Positions 31,788 through 40,026 of a DNA stretch of 59,486 nt are shown here, piece by piece (positions within the stretch are counted from its first letter, which is position 1; each line of letters starts with the position of its first letter). Source of the DNA: a virus; the IMG/VR virus record IMGVR_UViG_3300044765_000192, positions 1 through 59,486 of that record; one strand, 5' to 3'. The notes beneath the pieces were generated by a model. The model saw only the letters and a list, made by a program, of their open reading frames with translations. It was not told the DNA's origin and searched no databases. Position numbers and translations under genes: made by a program.

Positions 31788-32327
31788 ATGCAACAGACAT
31801 CCCTTTTTGAAGAAGAGGAGCAGCAAGGCTCGACCTGCCCGCTCTGCCATTCCCCTATCCGGCAGCTCCCGGACAGCCAATTTGCCGATGTGGTGGCGAT
31901 CGGCCAACAGCTCATGTGGCTGCACCTGCATTATGAGCAAGCCTTGCCATTTCCCCTGCGCAAAATCACAAAGTCAGGCGTGCCTGTTTCGTATCGCGTG
32001 GAAAAGATGCGCATGTCGGACGATAAAACATCTCTGTTTGTCAATGAGACGCTCACCCTGGCCGGTATCCCGCCAGAGGTGTACGAGTATCGCCTGGGTG
32101 ACAAATCGGCCCTTGAATGGGTCATAGATCAGTACCAGGTCAGCAAGGACAAACGCAGCGGCATCGAGAGCGATCCCAACAACACGGAAGATGAAGAATA
32201 CATTGTCCGGTTGGTGTGCCAGGTCGTGGCTGTTTCGCTGGAGACGGTGCGACTGACGAAGTTGCTGGACGAGCTGGTGACGCCGGAGAACTGGCTGTCA
32301 GCAGAAGAAATACCCCTGCAAGGGTGA
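31788..32327 (+). CDS. Type ISP restriction-modification C-terminal fragment
   Basis: 179 residues. A short N-terminus with CPLCH, then LMWLHLHYEQALPFPLRKITKSGV...SYRVEKMRMSDDKTSLFVNETLTLAGIPPEVYEYRLGDKSALEWVIDQYQVSKDKRSGI, which is the end of the C-terminal specificity region of single-chain type ISP enzymes. Helicase, nuclease and methyltransferase parts are absent. Ends in the palindrome (EIPLQG stop). Either a decayed host gene captured near the attachment site or a free-standing specificity domain. Confidence 0.65.
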   Translation: MQQTSLFEEEEQQGSTCPLCHSPIRQLPDSQFADVVAIGQQLMWLHLHYEQALPFPLRKITKSGVPVSYRVEKMRMSDDKTSLFVNETLTLAGIPPEVYEYRLGDKSALEWVIDQYQVSKDKRSGIESDPNNTEDEEYIVRLVCQVVAVSLETVRLTKLLDELVTPENWLSAEEIPLQG

Positions 32328-32330
32328 TCC

Positions 32331-32411
32331 TTGCATTTTGCTACCGTCTCTGCTACGATGGGTGCGATGCATTCATCTATCCCTGTAGTCGAAGGCAGAC
32401 AAAAGATATAG
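32331..32411 (+). promoter_or_regulatory. Second promoter of the same type with a 14-codon leaderless ORF
   Basis: TTGCAT (32331-32336), 17 bases, TACGAT (32354-32359); ATG at 32367 begins a 14-codon frame ending at TAG 32411 within the hairpin that follows. It resembles the promoter at 31752 and may be a truncated duplicate. Confidence 0.45.
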
Positions 32412-32451
32412 CAAAGCCTCTCAGGTACGATACCTGAGAGGCTTTGCTATA
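32407..32451. terminator. Perfect 21-bp stem-loop
   Basis: Arms 32407-32427 and 32431-32451 are exact complements with a 3-base loop (CGA). It lies between convergent units (+ to 32411, - from 32465). No T tract, so it could stop transcription from both sides as a strong hairpin or be the remnant of a mobile end. Confidence 0.7.
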
Positions 32452-32464
32452 GTAAGTCAAATTG

Positions 32465-32650
32465 TTAATTTTCGGGCTGTTTGCGACTTGTCCGGCCACT
32501 GGGTGGCTTGCTGCGTTTGCCCAGTTCGCCAGTGTTGCAAATGGCTGTTCCCTGATAGGGCGCCGGTGGTCTGCTGTAAAGTGGCCCTCTATTGCAATAG
32601 CCAATAGTACGGTGGTATGGTCGCCATACTTCCTCTTCTTCGCGTTTCAT
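32465..32650 (-). CDS. Small basic protein
   Basis: 61 residues from ATG 32650, 3 bp beyond the stop of the TPR gene. MKREEEEVWRPYHRTIGYCN then Pro/Arg-rich sequence. Possibly coupled to the TPR gene; no motif. Confidence 0.4.
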   Translation of the reverse strand: MKREEEEVWRPYHRTIGYCNRGPLYSRPPAPYQGTAICNTGELGKRSKPPSGRTSRKQPEN

Positions 32651-32653
32651 CAC

Positions 32654-33604
32654 TTACTCCCACACAAGCATATTTCGCAGCTCGGTCAGGCGGCGATCCT
32701 TTTTGCCTGATTCGACGAGCTGATGATACATGCAACTGGCCTCTTGCAACCGTAGCTTAGATCCGGTTATTTTTGCTTTTTCGGCTAGCGCCAGCACAGC
32801 CGAGACCCCCTGATCTGGATCTTTAGCCAACCAAATCTGAGCTAGCACGCTCTGATCTTCGACGTTGCTGGCGGTCAGCCCCGAGATAATTGTATTTTCA
32901 GTATTCAGGTTTTGCAGTGCCTGTGTGTAATTGCCCACCGCCAGGTGATAGCGTGCTCGGTTGCGCGCTGTAATTTCAAAGTGGCAGTACGCGTAGGCCG
33001 GGTCGTCTTCTGGTGAGGCAGGGGATAGCTCTACTGCCCGCTCATAGAGAGCAGGCGCACCCTTGCCCAGGTCGGCATGTGCGCAGGCCAACCCCAGCAT
33101 TACACGGCTCTTGATCAGGGGGGACTGGACTTTGTCTAGCATGGCCAGCGCTTGCTGGTAGTGGTGGAAATTCATCAGCGTCTGCCCCGTGTAGTAATCC
33201 ACGAAGCAAACGCGCACGACTGCCGCCACCTGACGGTCAGTGTCACCCCAGCGTTCGGCGAGCTTCTGGCTTTCTTCCAGAGACTCTAGGCATCGGCCAT
33301 AATTGCGCTGATGCAACTCTAGCAGCGAACGAAATTGCAACACTTCCGCTAGCTGCAATTGTGCCTGGCGCTGAAGCGCTCCAGGCTGTCGAGCGATCCC
33401 ACGAAGTGTCTGAGATATCAACAAAATATCAGGTTCTAATCTCTTCACAGGAGTGCCTGCACTGAAGAGATCCCAGAGACGGCTGAGTTGCCGCTTATTT
33501 TGCAGGAGATATTCCTGCGGGCTTAAATCGATCTGCTGACCTGCCATGTTTCCTCCCAACGCCATAGATGCCGCGGCACCTTTGATAAAACCCCGTCTAT
33601 CCAT
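32654..33604 (-). CDS. TPR protein with Tat-like N-terminus
   Basis: 316 residues. MDRRGFIKGAAASMALGG resembles a twin-arginine signal; the rest is helical with tetratricopeptide-type repeats (LLELHQRNYGRCLESLEESQKLAERWGD; HYQQALAMLDKV; DLGKGAPALYERAVELSP; LAVGNYTQALQNL). Similar modules follow HTH domains in many host regulators, here without the HTH. It forms a unit with the small genes on both sides and faces two XRE genes. Possible signal sensor or moron; function unproven. Confidence 0.65.
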   Translation of the reverse strand: MDRRGFIKGAAASMALGGNMAGQQIDLSPQEYLLQNKRQLSRLWDLFSAGTPVKRLEPDILLISQTLRGIARQPGALQRQAQLQLAEVLQFRSLLELHQRNYGRCLESLEESQKLAERWGDTDRQVAAVVRVCFVDYYTGQTLMNFHHYQQALAMLDKVQSPLIKSRVMLGLACAHADLGKGAPALYERAVELSPASPEDDPAYAYCHFEITARNRARYHLAVGNYTQALQNLNTENTIISGLTASNVEDQSVLAQIWLAKDPDQGVSAVLALAEKAKITGSKLRLQEASCMYHQLVESGKKDRRLTELRNMLVWE

Positions 33605-33618
33605 GACTGCTCCTTCTA

Positions 33619-33969
33619 TTAACGCAACTGCTCTTTAGTGATTTCGGCGATCGCGTCGATCAGAGCTGCGCAAGTGACGACGCAATTGGAATCCAGCATC
33701 CCGGACTCGTACAGGGTGGCTATTCGCGGATGGCCTTCTTTTACGTGCAGGCAGTAGACCCCCTCGGCGACCTGATGCTCTGACAGGTATGCGCAGTCTG
33801 GCAGGTACGCGCAGATGGCAAAGGGATTGCCAGAAAAGAGCGAGTTTCCAGCAAGGACGGCTTCGACAAAAAAGCGCACGGCTTTTTTGTCATGCAAGGT
33901 CAACATAGGGTCGCTCGTGGCTGGCGCGGTATCTGGGTGCCAGACCTTGTACACAAATTGGTGCATCAT
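33619..33969 (-). CDS. Hypothetical protein
   Basis: 116 residues from ATG 33969 (GAAGGGAAAA upstream). MMHQFVYKVWHPDTAPATSD, then FFVEAVLAGNSLFSGNPFAI and several Cys. The longer frame to 34104 has no binding site. It lies 14 bp before the TPR gene. Unknown. Confidence 0.55.
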   Translation of the reverse strand: MMHQFVYKVWHPDTAPATSDPMLTLHDKKAVRFFVEAVLAGNSLFSGNPFAICAYLPDCAYLSEHQVAEGVYCLHVKEGHPRIATLYESGMLDSNCVVTCAALIDAIAEITKEQLR

Positions 33970-34124
33970 TTTTCCCTTCAATTTGTCGATGAACAATATA
34001 CAAAAGATAGGTACATTATAATCCCCAGGTTTTAATGTATCAAGTAATCGGCCTGCGTTTTGTTGTCTCCATTTCCACCATCTACCGTAAAATGGAGCCA
34101 ACACATACAGTAAGGAGAAAACTG

Positions 34125-34385
34125 ATGAAAAGAGGGAAGGGCATGATTCGCCTACGGGTGAAGGAGGTTGCAGAGAAGAAAGGAATGAGTCAGTCGCGGC
34201 TATCTCGTCGCGCTGACGTCGATATTAAAACAATACGAAAAATGTATCGACAGCCGGAGGAAGCAAACATCACCTTAGAAACTTTAAACAAACTGGCGTA
34301 TGCGCTCAAAGTACATCCATCTGAATTATTTGAGTATGAAGCTGATGCGGTCTTACCTGTGGCTGATGATAATGTGTCGTCTTAA
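34125..34385 (+). CDS. XRE-family regulator 1
   Basis: 86 residues from ATG 34125 (AAGGAGAAAACTG upstream); 34143 is also possible. HTH: IRLRVKEVAEKKGMSQSRLSRRADVDIKTIRKMYRQ...LETLNKLAYALKVHPSELFEYE. It is paralogous to the next gene and to the repressor at 21186. Acidic C-terminal tail. Confidence 0.8.
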   Translation: MKRGKGMIRLRVKEVAEKKGMSQSRLSRRADVDIKTIRKMYRQPEEANITLETLNKLAYALKVHPSELFEYEADAVLPVADDNVSS

Positions 34386-34394
34386 TGGCGATGG

Positions 34395-34443
34395 AATGGC
34401 ATCGTTGCTTATTGCTTACTGCTCAAAACGCGTCGATGCCATT
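34395..34443. repeat. Inverted repeat between the XRE genes
   Basis: AATGGCATCG (34395-34404) and CGATGCCATT (34434-34443), perfect 10-bp arms, immediately upstream of a TATGCT -10 for the second XRE gene. Candidate operator. Confidence 0.5.
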
Positions 34444-34457
34444 ATGCTGTTGTCGCT

Positions 34458-34670
34458 ATGACAAGGAAGATACGACTCAGAGTAAAAGAAGTGGCTCGGC
34501 AGAAGGGCATGAGCATGACCAGGTTGCACCATCGTTCTGAGGTGGCCTACACAACGATAAGAGCCATCTTCCGAGAGCCGCATACAGAAGTGACACTCAC
34601 TACATTGGCGCGCCTGGCAGAGGCTCTGGACGTGCCAACAGGGGAACTTATTGAGGACGAAGTAGAATGA
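34458..34670 (+). CDS. XRE-family regulator 2 (probably leaderless)
   Basis: 70 residues. KIRLRVKEVARQKGMSMTRLHHRSEVAYTTIRAIFREPHTEVTLTTLARLAEALDVPTGELIEDE. No Shine-Dalgarno; TATGCT at 34443-34448 places the start near the ATG. Followed by a hairpin CCTCATTGTCAGC / GCTGACAATGAGG (34672-34703). Confidence 0.8.
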   Translation: MTRKIRLRVKEVARQKGMSMTRLHHRSEVAYTTIRAIFREPHTEVTLTTLARLAEALDVPTGELIEDEVE

Positions 34671-34671
34671 G

Positions 34672-34703
34672 CCTCATTGTCAGCATAGACGCTGACAATG
34701 AGG
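34672..34703. terminator. Stem-loop after XRE regulator 2
   Basis: 13 perfect pairs with a 6-base loop. No T tract follows on the plus strand, so its role as terminator is tentative. Confidence 0.5.
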
Positions 34704-34720
34704 AGGGGAAATAGAATGGA

Positions 34721-34936
34721 TTATTGCTCTAAAATGCGAACGATCTCTGGCTTGTTTAGCCAGTTGCGCAGCTCGCGGGCCTGATTGAGATCAAATGTAA
34801 AGCGTGGAAGTGTGGAGTCATCAGTGAAATTTCTTGCTGGATCTTCAAGCTCAATATGGCCATCATTCCAGGCCAGAGCCTCGCAATGGTCAGACAGTAA
34901 CAAAGTAGAAATAGTACATAGGATGTTGTGGGGCAT
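34721..34936 (-). CDS. Small hypothetical protein
   Basis: 71 residues, MPHNILCTISTLLLSDHCEA then LAWNDGHIELEDPARNF...LPRFTFDLNQARELRNWL. AGAGG upstream. Small alpha/beta appearance; unknown. Confidence 0.5.
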   Translation of the reverse strand: MPHNILCTISTLLLSDHCEALAWNDGHIELEDPARNFTDDSTLPRFTFDLNQARELRNWLNKPEIVRILEQ

Positions 34937-35155
34937 TTTGGACCTCTTTCTGCTTTATACTCTAGTGGCATCTTTGCCACGTGTTGACATAACGCTGTTA
35001 TAGCATATCTATAAACATCACTGCTAGCTTGTTCAAGTCGAATATCAAGCAAGCAATGTATCATATTACAATACATTTTCGTGCTATTGTAGAAATTTAG
35101 TATATGACTGGAAGTCAGCACGAAAAATTTTAACGGAATTTTAATATTTTAACGT

Positions 35156-35197
35156 AAAAACACCAGAAACTCATCAATACACAATGAGCTTCTGGTG
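35156..35197 (-). terminator. Rho-independent terminator
   Basis: Minus strand CACCAGAA-G-CTCAT, loop, ATGAG-T-TTCTGGTG, then TTTTT. Downstream of the minus-strand genes 35568-36956. Confidence 0.75.
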
Positions 35198-35260
35198 CAG
35201 TGTGAAGTGGATAGTTTAAAGGGCAGATGGTGTTATCTGGAAACAGTATAGCAGAGAGCA

Positions 35261-35306
35261 AACGGCCTGTATACTGCCAGTCAGGGACTTACGTATACAG
35301 GCCGTT
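35261..35306. repeat. Perfect 14-bp inverted repeat
   Basis: AACGGCCTGTATAC (35261-35274) and GTATACAGGCCGTT (35293-35306), 18-base spacer. Lies between the terminator and the tRNA-like gene. Protein-binding site or structured leader. The rest of 34937-35567 shows no gene apart from the tRNA-like sequence and a palindrome variant at 35512. Confidence 0.65.
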
Positions 35307-35343
35307 CCCAGGCGCGACCACTGGGCTTACGCATGAGGTATAA

Positions 35344-35415
35344 ACTCGCCTAGAGGAATTGAACCTGCCCTCTCAGGGTATGCCCCTAAGTGTGCTGCCA
35401 TACACCATCGGCGAG
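35344..35415 (-). tRNA. Degenerate tRNA-like gene (anticodon position CAT)
   Basis: 72 nt folding as CTCGCCG/AGGCGAG acceptor (6 of 7 pairs), D-arm GGTG-TATGGCAG-CACA (3 pairs), anticodon stem TTAGG/CCTGA with loop GGCATAC, T-arm GCAGG-TTCAATT-CCTCT. The loop lacks U33 and two stems have mismatches, so it is a decayed or unusual tRNA, perhaps Met/Ile-like. Confidence 0.45.
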
Positions 35416-35567
35416 GTGCTCATGCTGACGGGGTATCGAGCTGCCCGCTCAATTGATCAGCATGAGTGCATAAATGTTCGTTCAGCATGAGTATAGCAGA
35501 GACGGGGCACCCCTGCAAGGGCTCATCATAGCATGAGAAAACACTCATTTAATCCCCCTATTTTTAA

Positions 35568-36053
35568 CTACTGTTCTTCATTTGACCGGTTAGCTAATGC
35601 TGCGTTCAAAGCCGGTTCCTCCCCGAAAACGCACAGGGAAATTTTGCTGAAGAACAGAAATGGCGGAATGATTTGTTGCCCCTGACTAGTCAGCGGATCG
35701 AGAAAAAACAGCCCTGCTCTGGCCAGCTTTGCACCCAGGCGGTGAAATTTTTCATTCGCGGCGTCATTGGCCAGCTCCTGGCTGACATCTACCGCCTGAA
35801 TGACCAGGCGTTTGTAAGTAATGTCACCGGCACCCAGCGGCATCACCGGTATGCAGACTGTGGCGAGTGTCGGTACTGGTGGTGCGTTTTCGGTAGTCTC
35901 ACCAGCCGATTGTGACAGCTCGGCGACGAGAAAATAATCCTGCGTCATTGCGGCTCGGTATCCGGCTGTTGCCTCTATTTGAACTGGAGGCTTGCCGTAT
36001 TTCTCCTGATGCCGTCGAATGGCACGCAGTGCCTGCAAATCGTAGATATTCAT
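35568..36053 (-). CDS. Hypothetical protein
   Basis: 161 residues from ATG 36053; the frame extending to 36224 has no binding site. MNIYDLQALRAIRRHQEKYG, then a beta-rich core and a C-terminus GLFFLDPLTSQGQQIIPPFLFFSK. Unknown. Confidence 0.55.
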   Translation of the reverse strand: MNIYDLQALRAIRRHQEKYGKPPVQIEATAGYRAAMTQDYFLVAELSQSAGETTENAPPVPTLATVCIPVMPLGAGDITYKRLVIQAVDVSQELANDAANEKFHRLGAKLARAGLFFLDPLTSQGQQIIPPFLFFSKISLCVFGEEPALNAALANRSNEEQ

Positions 36054-36242
36054 TGGCTCTTTCCCCACCTGGCATTTCAAAGAGTATAGCAGCTTGAATA
36101 AAACAAGAGAAGCGTCTGCTCTATATCCCGCGCGCAGACGCTTCTCCCAGCTGCTTTTGCAAAAGCGTGTATTCAATTGTGGAAGCCTCTGGTTTGTGCC
36201 ACCTCTCTTTCTTTCCCGCCTCACCCGCCTTCATTATGATAG

Positions 36243-36956
36243 CTAGTCGTTTTGCTTGATCAACTGCTCGGCCTGCCACTTTTCATATTTGGCGCGAGCA
36301 CATTTGACGCCCGCAAGCAACTGTTCCGCAGTGTATGCAGAACAGTTGTACTCAGGTTCAGGGATGATGAGCACATGCCAATCGCCCATATAATTGGGAT
36401 CTTTCGATCCAATAATCTGGATAGCAGGGCAATCCGCTGCAAGAGCATACGCCTCCTCTATCAATCCTTTGCGGGAGACATGGCAGCTATATACCCCCTT
36501 AGCATGGCACGCTTGCACCATCAGCATGTCTGCGTCCGTGACACGGTAGCAGAAGCCCTCTACTTCCGAGCAAAGTAGCTCCCAATAGCGTGTGCCGGTT
36601 TCCGATGCCGGATGCTCTTCGAGGATGATTGATGTATCAGCAATCGTTGCATGTACCTGTGCAACAATGCCTGCAATACGCTCTTCCTCTTTGTGTCGCT
36701 TGAGCTCCTGCTCAGCCCTTCTCGTCTCCCAGGCTGAGAACAGGGCAAACGTCTCTTCGTCACTCATTGTGAATTGGATGACTTGTTTGTCGCCTCCTTC
36801 GTTTTTGAAGCGGAATAATTCAATATTCCCAGACTGATGAAAAACAACCTTAAATTCTTCAATGCTGGTTCCCCAGTCTGTGCTATACTGCCCGGCAAGC
36901 TGGACGATTTTTGCATAGTCGTCTTCGTGCAAGGTAATGGGTGTCATGATTTTCAT
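36243..36956 (-). CDS. Hypothetical protein
   Basis: 237 residues, acidic, with a charged helix (RRAEQELKRHKEEERIAGIV) and a C-terminal Cys/Tyr-rich part (CHAKGVYSCHVSRKG...EPEYNCSAYTAEQLL). Driven by a consensus divergent promoter. Unknown. Confidence 0.6.
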   Translation of the reverse strand: MKIMTPITLHEDDYAKIVQLAGQYSTDWGTSIEEFKVVFHQSGNIELFRFKNEGGDKQVIQFTMSDEETFALFSAWETRRAEQELKRHKEEERIAGIVAQVHATIADTSIILEEHPASETGTRYWELLCSEVEGFCYRVTDADMLMVQACHAKGVYSCHVSRKGLIEEAYALAADCPAIQIIGSKDPNYMGDWHVLIIPEPEYNCSAYTAEQLLAGVKCARAKYEKWQAEQLIKQND

Positions 36957-36985
36957 CCTTATCTCAATGTGTTTTACTGCTCTTT

Positions 36986-37014
36986 ATGATACACTACTTA
37001 GCTATATCTGTCAA
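36986..37014 (-). promoter_or_regulatory. Leftward promoter of the divergent pair at 37.0 kb
   Basis: Minus strand TTGACA (37014-37009), 17 bases, TATCAT (36991-36986), for the gene 36243-36956. Confidence 0.7.
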
Positions 37015-37019
37015 TACTA

Positions 37020-37048
37020 TTGTGAAGTAAGCGATACTTTGCTATACT
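37020..37048 (+). promoter_or_regulatory. Rightward promoter sharing a block with the one at 42.36 kb
   Basis: TTGTGA (37020-37025), 17 bases, TATACT (37043-37048). The sequence AAGCGATACTTTGCTATACT, preceded by T, is identical at 42348-42368, so both units are probably controlled by the same factor. Confidence 0.7.
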
Positions 37049-37253
37049 AAATCCGTGAAGCAAGCGGTTAAGAAATCTCCATAGGAAATGTGGGGGAGTG
37101 AGCGTATTTATTGGTTAAGGGAAAGTGGAATACGGTTGCGTAAGAACTACTGTTCAAAGCCGTTTGCTTGCCTGTACAATTTTTGGTATCACTGCCGTTT
37201 CTTTATGGAAAGCGAGCGCTTTTATGCTATCATCTGCTATCTCATCTCAAATT

Positions 37254-37718
37254 ATGCTCCCATCTTCTTACCCCTATTCAAAGCCGTTTTTCTCTGGGCG
37301 AATGCCACTGCCGCCAGGCATCAATCAAAGTTATCGAAACGTGTCTGTGCGCCGCAGAAACGGACGCACCTATAACCGCATTGCAGGCACTGGCGTGCTC
37401 AATCAATTCAAGGAAAATGCAGAAAAGGAACTGCTTGCAGCTCACTGCGACGTGGAAGTGATCAAGGCTATCTGGGCCGCATACCTGCGGAAAGAATACA
37501 CGCCATTGGTTGTTTCCATTCGCTTCTATTTTGCAGAAATGTGGCAACGTGATGTCGATGGCGGCATCAAGCATGTCATCGATGCTGCCTTTGATACGAT
37601 GGGTCTTAATGATAGGCTGATCGTATGGATACACGATGTGACGAAAGCGGTAAATCCTGCTGATCCACACGCAGAAATTGATGTGTGTTGTCTATTGTCC
37701 CCTGACGATGAAGAATAG
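37254..37718 (+). CDS. RusA-family Holliday junction resolvase
   Basis: 154 residues if started at ATG 37254; start uncertain because upstream frame is open to 37125. MPLPPGINQSYRNV at about 17-30 is the RusA N-terminal signature; RDVDGGIKHVIDAAFDTMGLNDRLIVWIHDVTK carries the catalytic Asp residues and Lys. It resolves recombination or replication junctions before packaging. First of the plus-strand replication genes. Confidence 0.85.
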   Translation: MLPSSYPYSKPFFSGRMPLPPGINQSYRNVSVRRRNGRTYNRIAGTGVLNQFKENAEKELLAAHCDVEVIKAIWAAYLRKEYTPLVVSIRFYFAEMWQRDVDGGIKHVIDAAFDTMGLNDRLIVWIHDVTKAVNPADPHAEIDVCCLLSPDDEE

Positions 37719-37728
37719 GCAGGATACC

Positions 37729-39684
37729 ATGCTAAATGGTCATTATAATGGCGAAGTCCGCAACTATTTATTGCAACTTCAAACCGGACGTAAACCGGAC
37801 GTCTGCCCGGACATTCCCGAGTACTGGCGAAGTCCAGTGGAGCAGGCTGAGTCCGTCTATTTGCGCTCAGGCGGCGACGGCGAGGCAGTGAAACGGCTGC
37901 TGAGCACGCTTTGCAAAATCAACACCGATCTCACCGAACTGCTGGCAACAGAGCGCCCGTCTACCCCTGCAAGGGTGGATGAGGCACCAGATGCAGCAGG
38001 CACAGAATTACAGGAAGCTCTGTCCCAGAAGGACAGGGGCAAGGTCTTCGAGCGCATTTCCGAAATCGCCATGTTCGACGACATCACGCTAGCGCGGTTT
38101 AAAGTGGCGCTGCGTAATATCTTTGGCTCCACCTTCCCCATGCGCGAGTTCCTTGATCTGCTTCGAGCGGAAAAGCGACGGATAGCGGAACAAAACAGAG
38201 CACGTCCTGTTATCAAATCCGCCTATGATCTCATGCAAAAGCAGTTCCCTGAGAAGGAATGGATTGTCCCCGGTATCCTGCCTCCGGGCCTGATTGCATT
38301 GGCTGGAAAGCAAAAGATCGGCAAGAGTTGGCTGGACTATAATCTCTGTCTCGCCATTGGCGGAGGCGGAATGGCCTTTGGCTCTATCCCTGTTCAAGCT
38401 GGCGATGTCCTCTATATGGCCCTGGAAGACAACGAGCAGCGACTACAGGACCGCTTCAAGCAACTCTTAGAGCCTGGGCAAGTTATGCCCAGTTGCATTG
38501 ATTATGTGACCGAGTGGCCCCGCATGGACGCCACCGGAGTAGCAGTTCTCGAAGAATGGATACAATCTAAGCCCAATCCCAGACTCATCATTATAGACCC
38601 GTGGGTGAAGGTAAAACCCAGAGTCAAGGCCCGGCAAGGGGAAACCGGCTATGATGCCGATTATGAAGCCTTGGAAGGCATCAAACGGCTGGCTGACACC
38701 TACAAGGTCTGCATTCTCGTCCAGTTCCATTTGAGAAAGGCAGGTGGTGAGGACCCGTTTGACGAGCTGAACGGCACAAGCGGGATAACCGCCTGCGCTG
38801 ATGGGTTTCTGAGTCTGAAGCGGTCGCGTGGTGAATCTGACGCGACACTCTGGGGGACAGGCCGGGATTATCGGGAAGACGTAGACCTGGCGTTAAAATT
38901 TGACAATGGGTATTGGAATGTGTTGGGTGACGCGAAGGAGTACGCCCTCTCCAAAGCCAGCAAGGAGATTATCGACATTCTTAACCAGGCAAGCAGTCCT
39001 GTATTACCGAAAGAGCTGGCCGCTCTTTTAGAGAAGCCGGAAGGGACAGTGCGGAAGCGGTTGTTTGACATGAAGAATCGAGGGGATGTCAAAGACACTG
39101 GCAAAGGGTATATTTCTTTGTTGCCACAAGGCAAAAGTACTATCGAAAAAGAGACAACACTTGCACAGTGCGGTAACGGCGGTAACGGGGTAACGCGGGG
39201 CTCTATCAAGCAAGGCGTAGAGCCAGCCGAACCGCGTTACCCCAATGATGAACAAGGCGTAACGCTTGCATGGCGGGGTAACGCTGTGAGCGCGAGCGTT
39301 ACCCCGCCATGCAAGCGTTACCCTGACAGCGAAAGTATGGTAACGGCCATCAGGCCAGGTGTGGAGCCGCACGAACAGCCTGCCGTTACCCCGTTACCTC
39401 CGTTACCGCAGTATGCAAATGATAATTTAGTGCACCAGGAAGCACTAGTACTTTTGTCAGAGGTGCAAGAATTGTTCAAAGCGCGTAACGGGATTCGCCA
39501 GATGTGGCGCGATGACCTTAATCCGATACGCCAGTTTTTACCAGGGGACTACATTAAGAAGGTGCAAGCGGCTATTGAGTCTGGAGACACTCAAAGCATC
39601 CAGGCAGCCATCACTGCGATGAAGTGGACGACCGGAAAACTTAGACCTGGTAGAGACAAAGAAGCATCACCCTTGCAAGGGTGA
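37729..39684 (+). CDS. RepA-like AAA (RecA-fold) helicase
   Basis: 651 residues from ATG 37729 (AGGA upstream). RecA-like core with Walker A LAGKQKIGKSW (about 190-200), ALEDNEQRLQDRFKQLL, Walker B-type RLIIIDPWVKV and the VQFHLRKAGGEDPFDELNGTSGITACADGFLSLKR block typical of RepA/AAA_25 proteins. A winged-helix-like segment follows (LLEKPEGTVRKRLFDMKNRGDV). Residues about 480-565 are a GNGGNGVTR...VTPLPPLPQ linker encoded by repeat copy C. C-terminal helical domain, stop within the palindrome (PLQG). Confidence 0.82.
   Translation: MLNGHYNGEVRNYLLQLQTGRKPDVCPDIPEYWRSPVEQAESVYLRSGGDGEAVKRLLSTLCKINTDLTELLATERPSTPARVDEAPDAAGTELQEALSQKDRGKVFERISEIAMFDDITLARFKVALRNIFGSTFPMREFLDLLRAEKRRIAEQNRARPVIKSAYDLMQKQFPEKEWIVPGILPPGLIALAGKQKIGKSWLDYNLCLAIGGGGMAFGSIPVQAGDVLYMALEDNEQRLQDRFKQLLEPGQVMPSCIDYVTEWPRMDATGVAVLEEWIQSKPNPRLIIIDPWVKVKPRVKARQGETGYDADYEALEGIKRLADTYKVCILVQFHLRKAGGEDPFDELNGTSGITACADGFLSLKRSRGESDATLWGTGRDYREDVDLALKFDNGYWNVLGDAKEYALSKASKEIIDILNQASSPVLPKELAALLEKPEGTVRKRLFDMKNRGDVKDTGKGYISLLPQGKSTIEKETTLAQCGNGGNGVTRGSIKQGVEPAEPRYPNDEQGVTLAWRGNAVSASVTPPCKRYPDSESMVTAIRPGVEPHEQPAVTPLPPLPQYANDNLVHQEALVLLSEVQELFKARNGIRQMWRDDLNPIRQFLPGDYIKKVQAAIESGDTQSIQAAITAMKWTTGKLRPGRDKEASPLQG
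39164..39417 (+). repeat. GGTAACG-rich repeat, copy C, translated in the helicase gene
   Basis: Same box order as copies A and B (GTAACG boxes, ATGCAAGCGTTACC, ATGGTAACGG, then three CGTTACC boxes), kept open in the helicase frame as a low-complexity linker. Confidence 0.85.
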
Positions 39685-39699
39685 GCTAAGGAGGAACTT

Positions 39700-40020
39700 A
39701 TGAACGAACACAATAATACGACATGGCAGTTATTGCCGGTCGCGGAACTGTCGCCAGCAGCGGCCCGACTCTTACTTGCACTTGAAATGTTGCAACCAGG
39801 AGAGTCAGTGCATGACGCTGTCGGGCGCTCCGGCATTATCGAGATGGAGACATATCTAAAGGCGTACAAGGCCCTGGTAAAGCGTGGCTTTATCTATATG
39901 CATGAGGGGCGCGAATACGTGACACGGTACGCACCGCAATCGGAACTTGCACGATTGACAGAGCCTGTTGCCACGACGTGGCCGGGAACGATCACCAAAG
40001 TGTCGAATGCAAAGCAGTAA
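39700..40020 (+). CDS. Winged-helix-like small protein
   Basis: 106 residues. LSPAAARLLLALEMLQPGESVHDAVGRSGIIEMETYLKAYKALVKRGFIYMHEGREYV resembles a winged helix with a terminal beta wing. RBS AAGGAGGAACTT. Between helicase and primase, perhaps an accessory DNA-binding factor. Confidence 0.6.
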   Translation: MNEHNNTTWQLLPVAELSPAAARLLLALEMLQPGESVHDAVGRSGIIEMETYLKAYKALVKRGFIYMHEGREYVTRYAPQSELARLTEPVATTWPGTITKVSNAKQ

Positions 40021-40026
40021 ATAGTC

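Noticed and set aside
32377-32604. 75-residue minus-strand frame over the 21-bp hairpin
   Set aside because: Crosses the hairpin and the promoter-like region and overlaps the more plausible 61-residue gene in another frame.
32654-33604. Arbitrium-type receptor (AimR) for the TPR protein
   Set aside because: No HTH domain in the protein, no small peptide gene with the expected layout next to it, and a Tat-like start instead.
34756-35121. 121-residue minus-strand frame
   Set aside because: Overlaps a better small gene with a binding site; hydrophobic random-like composition.
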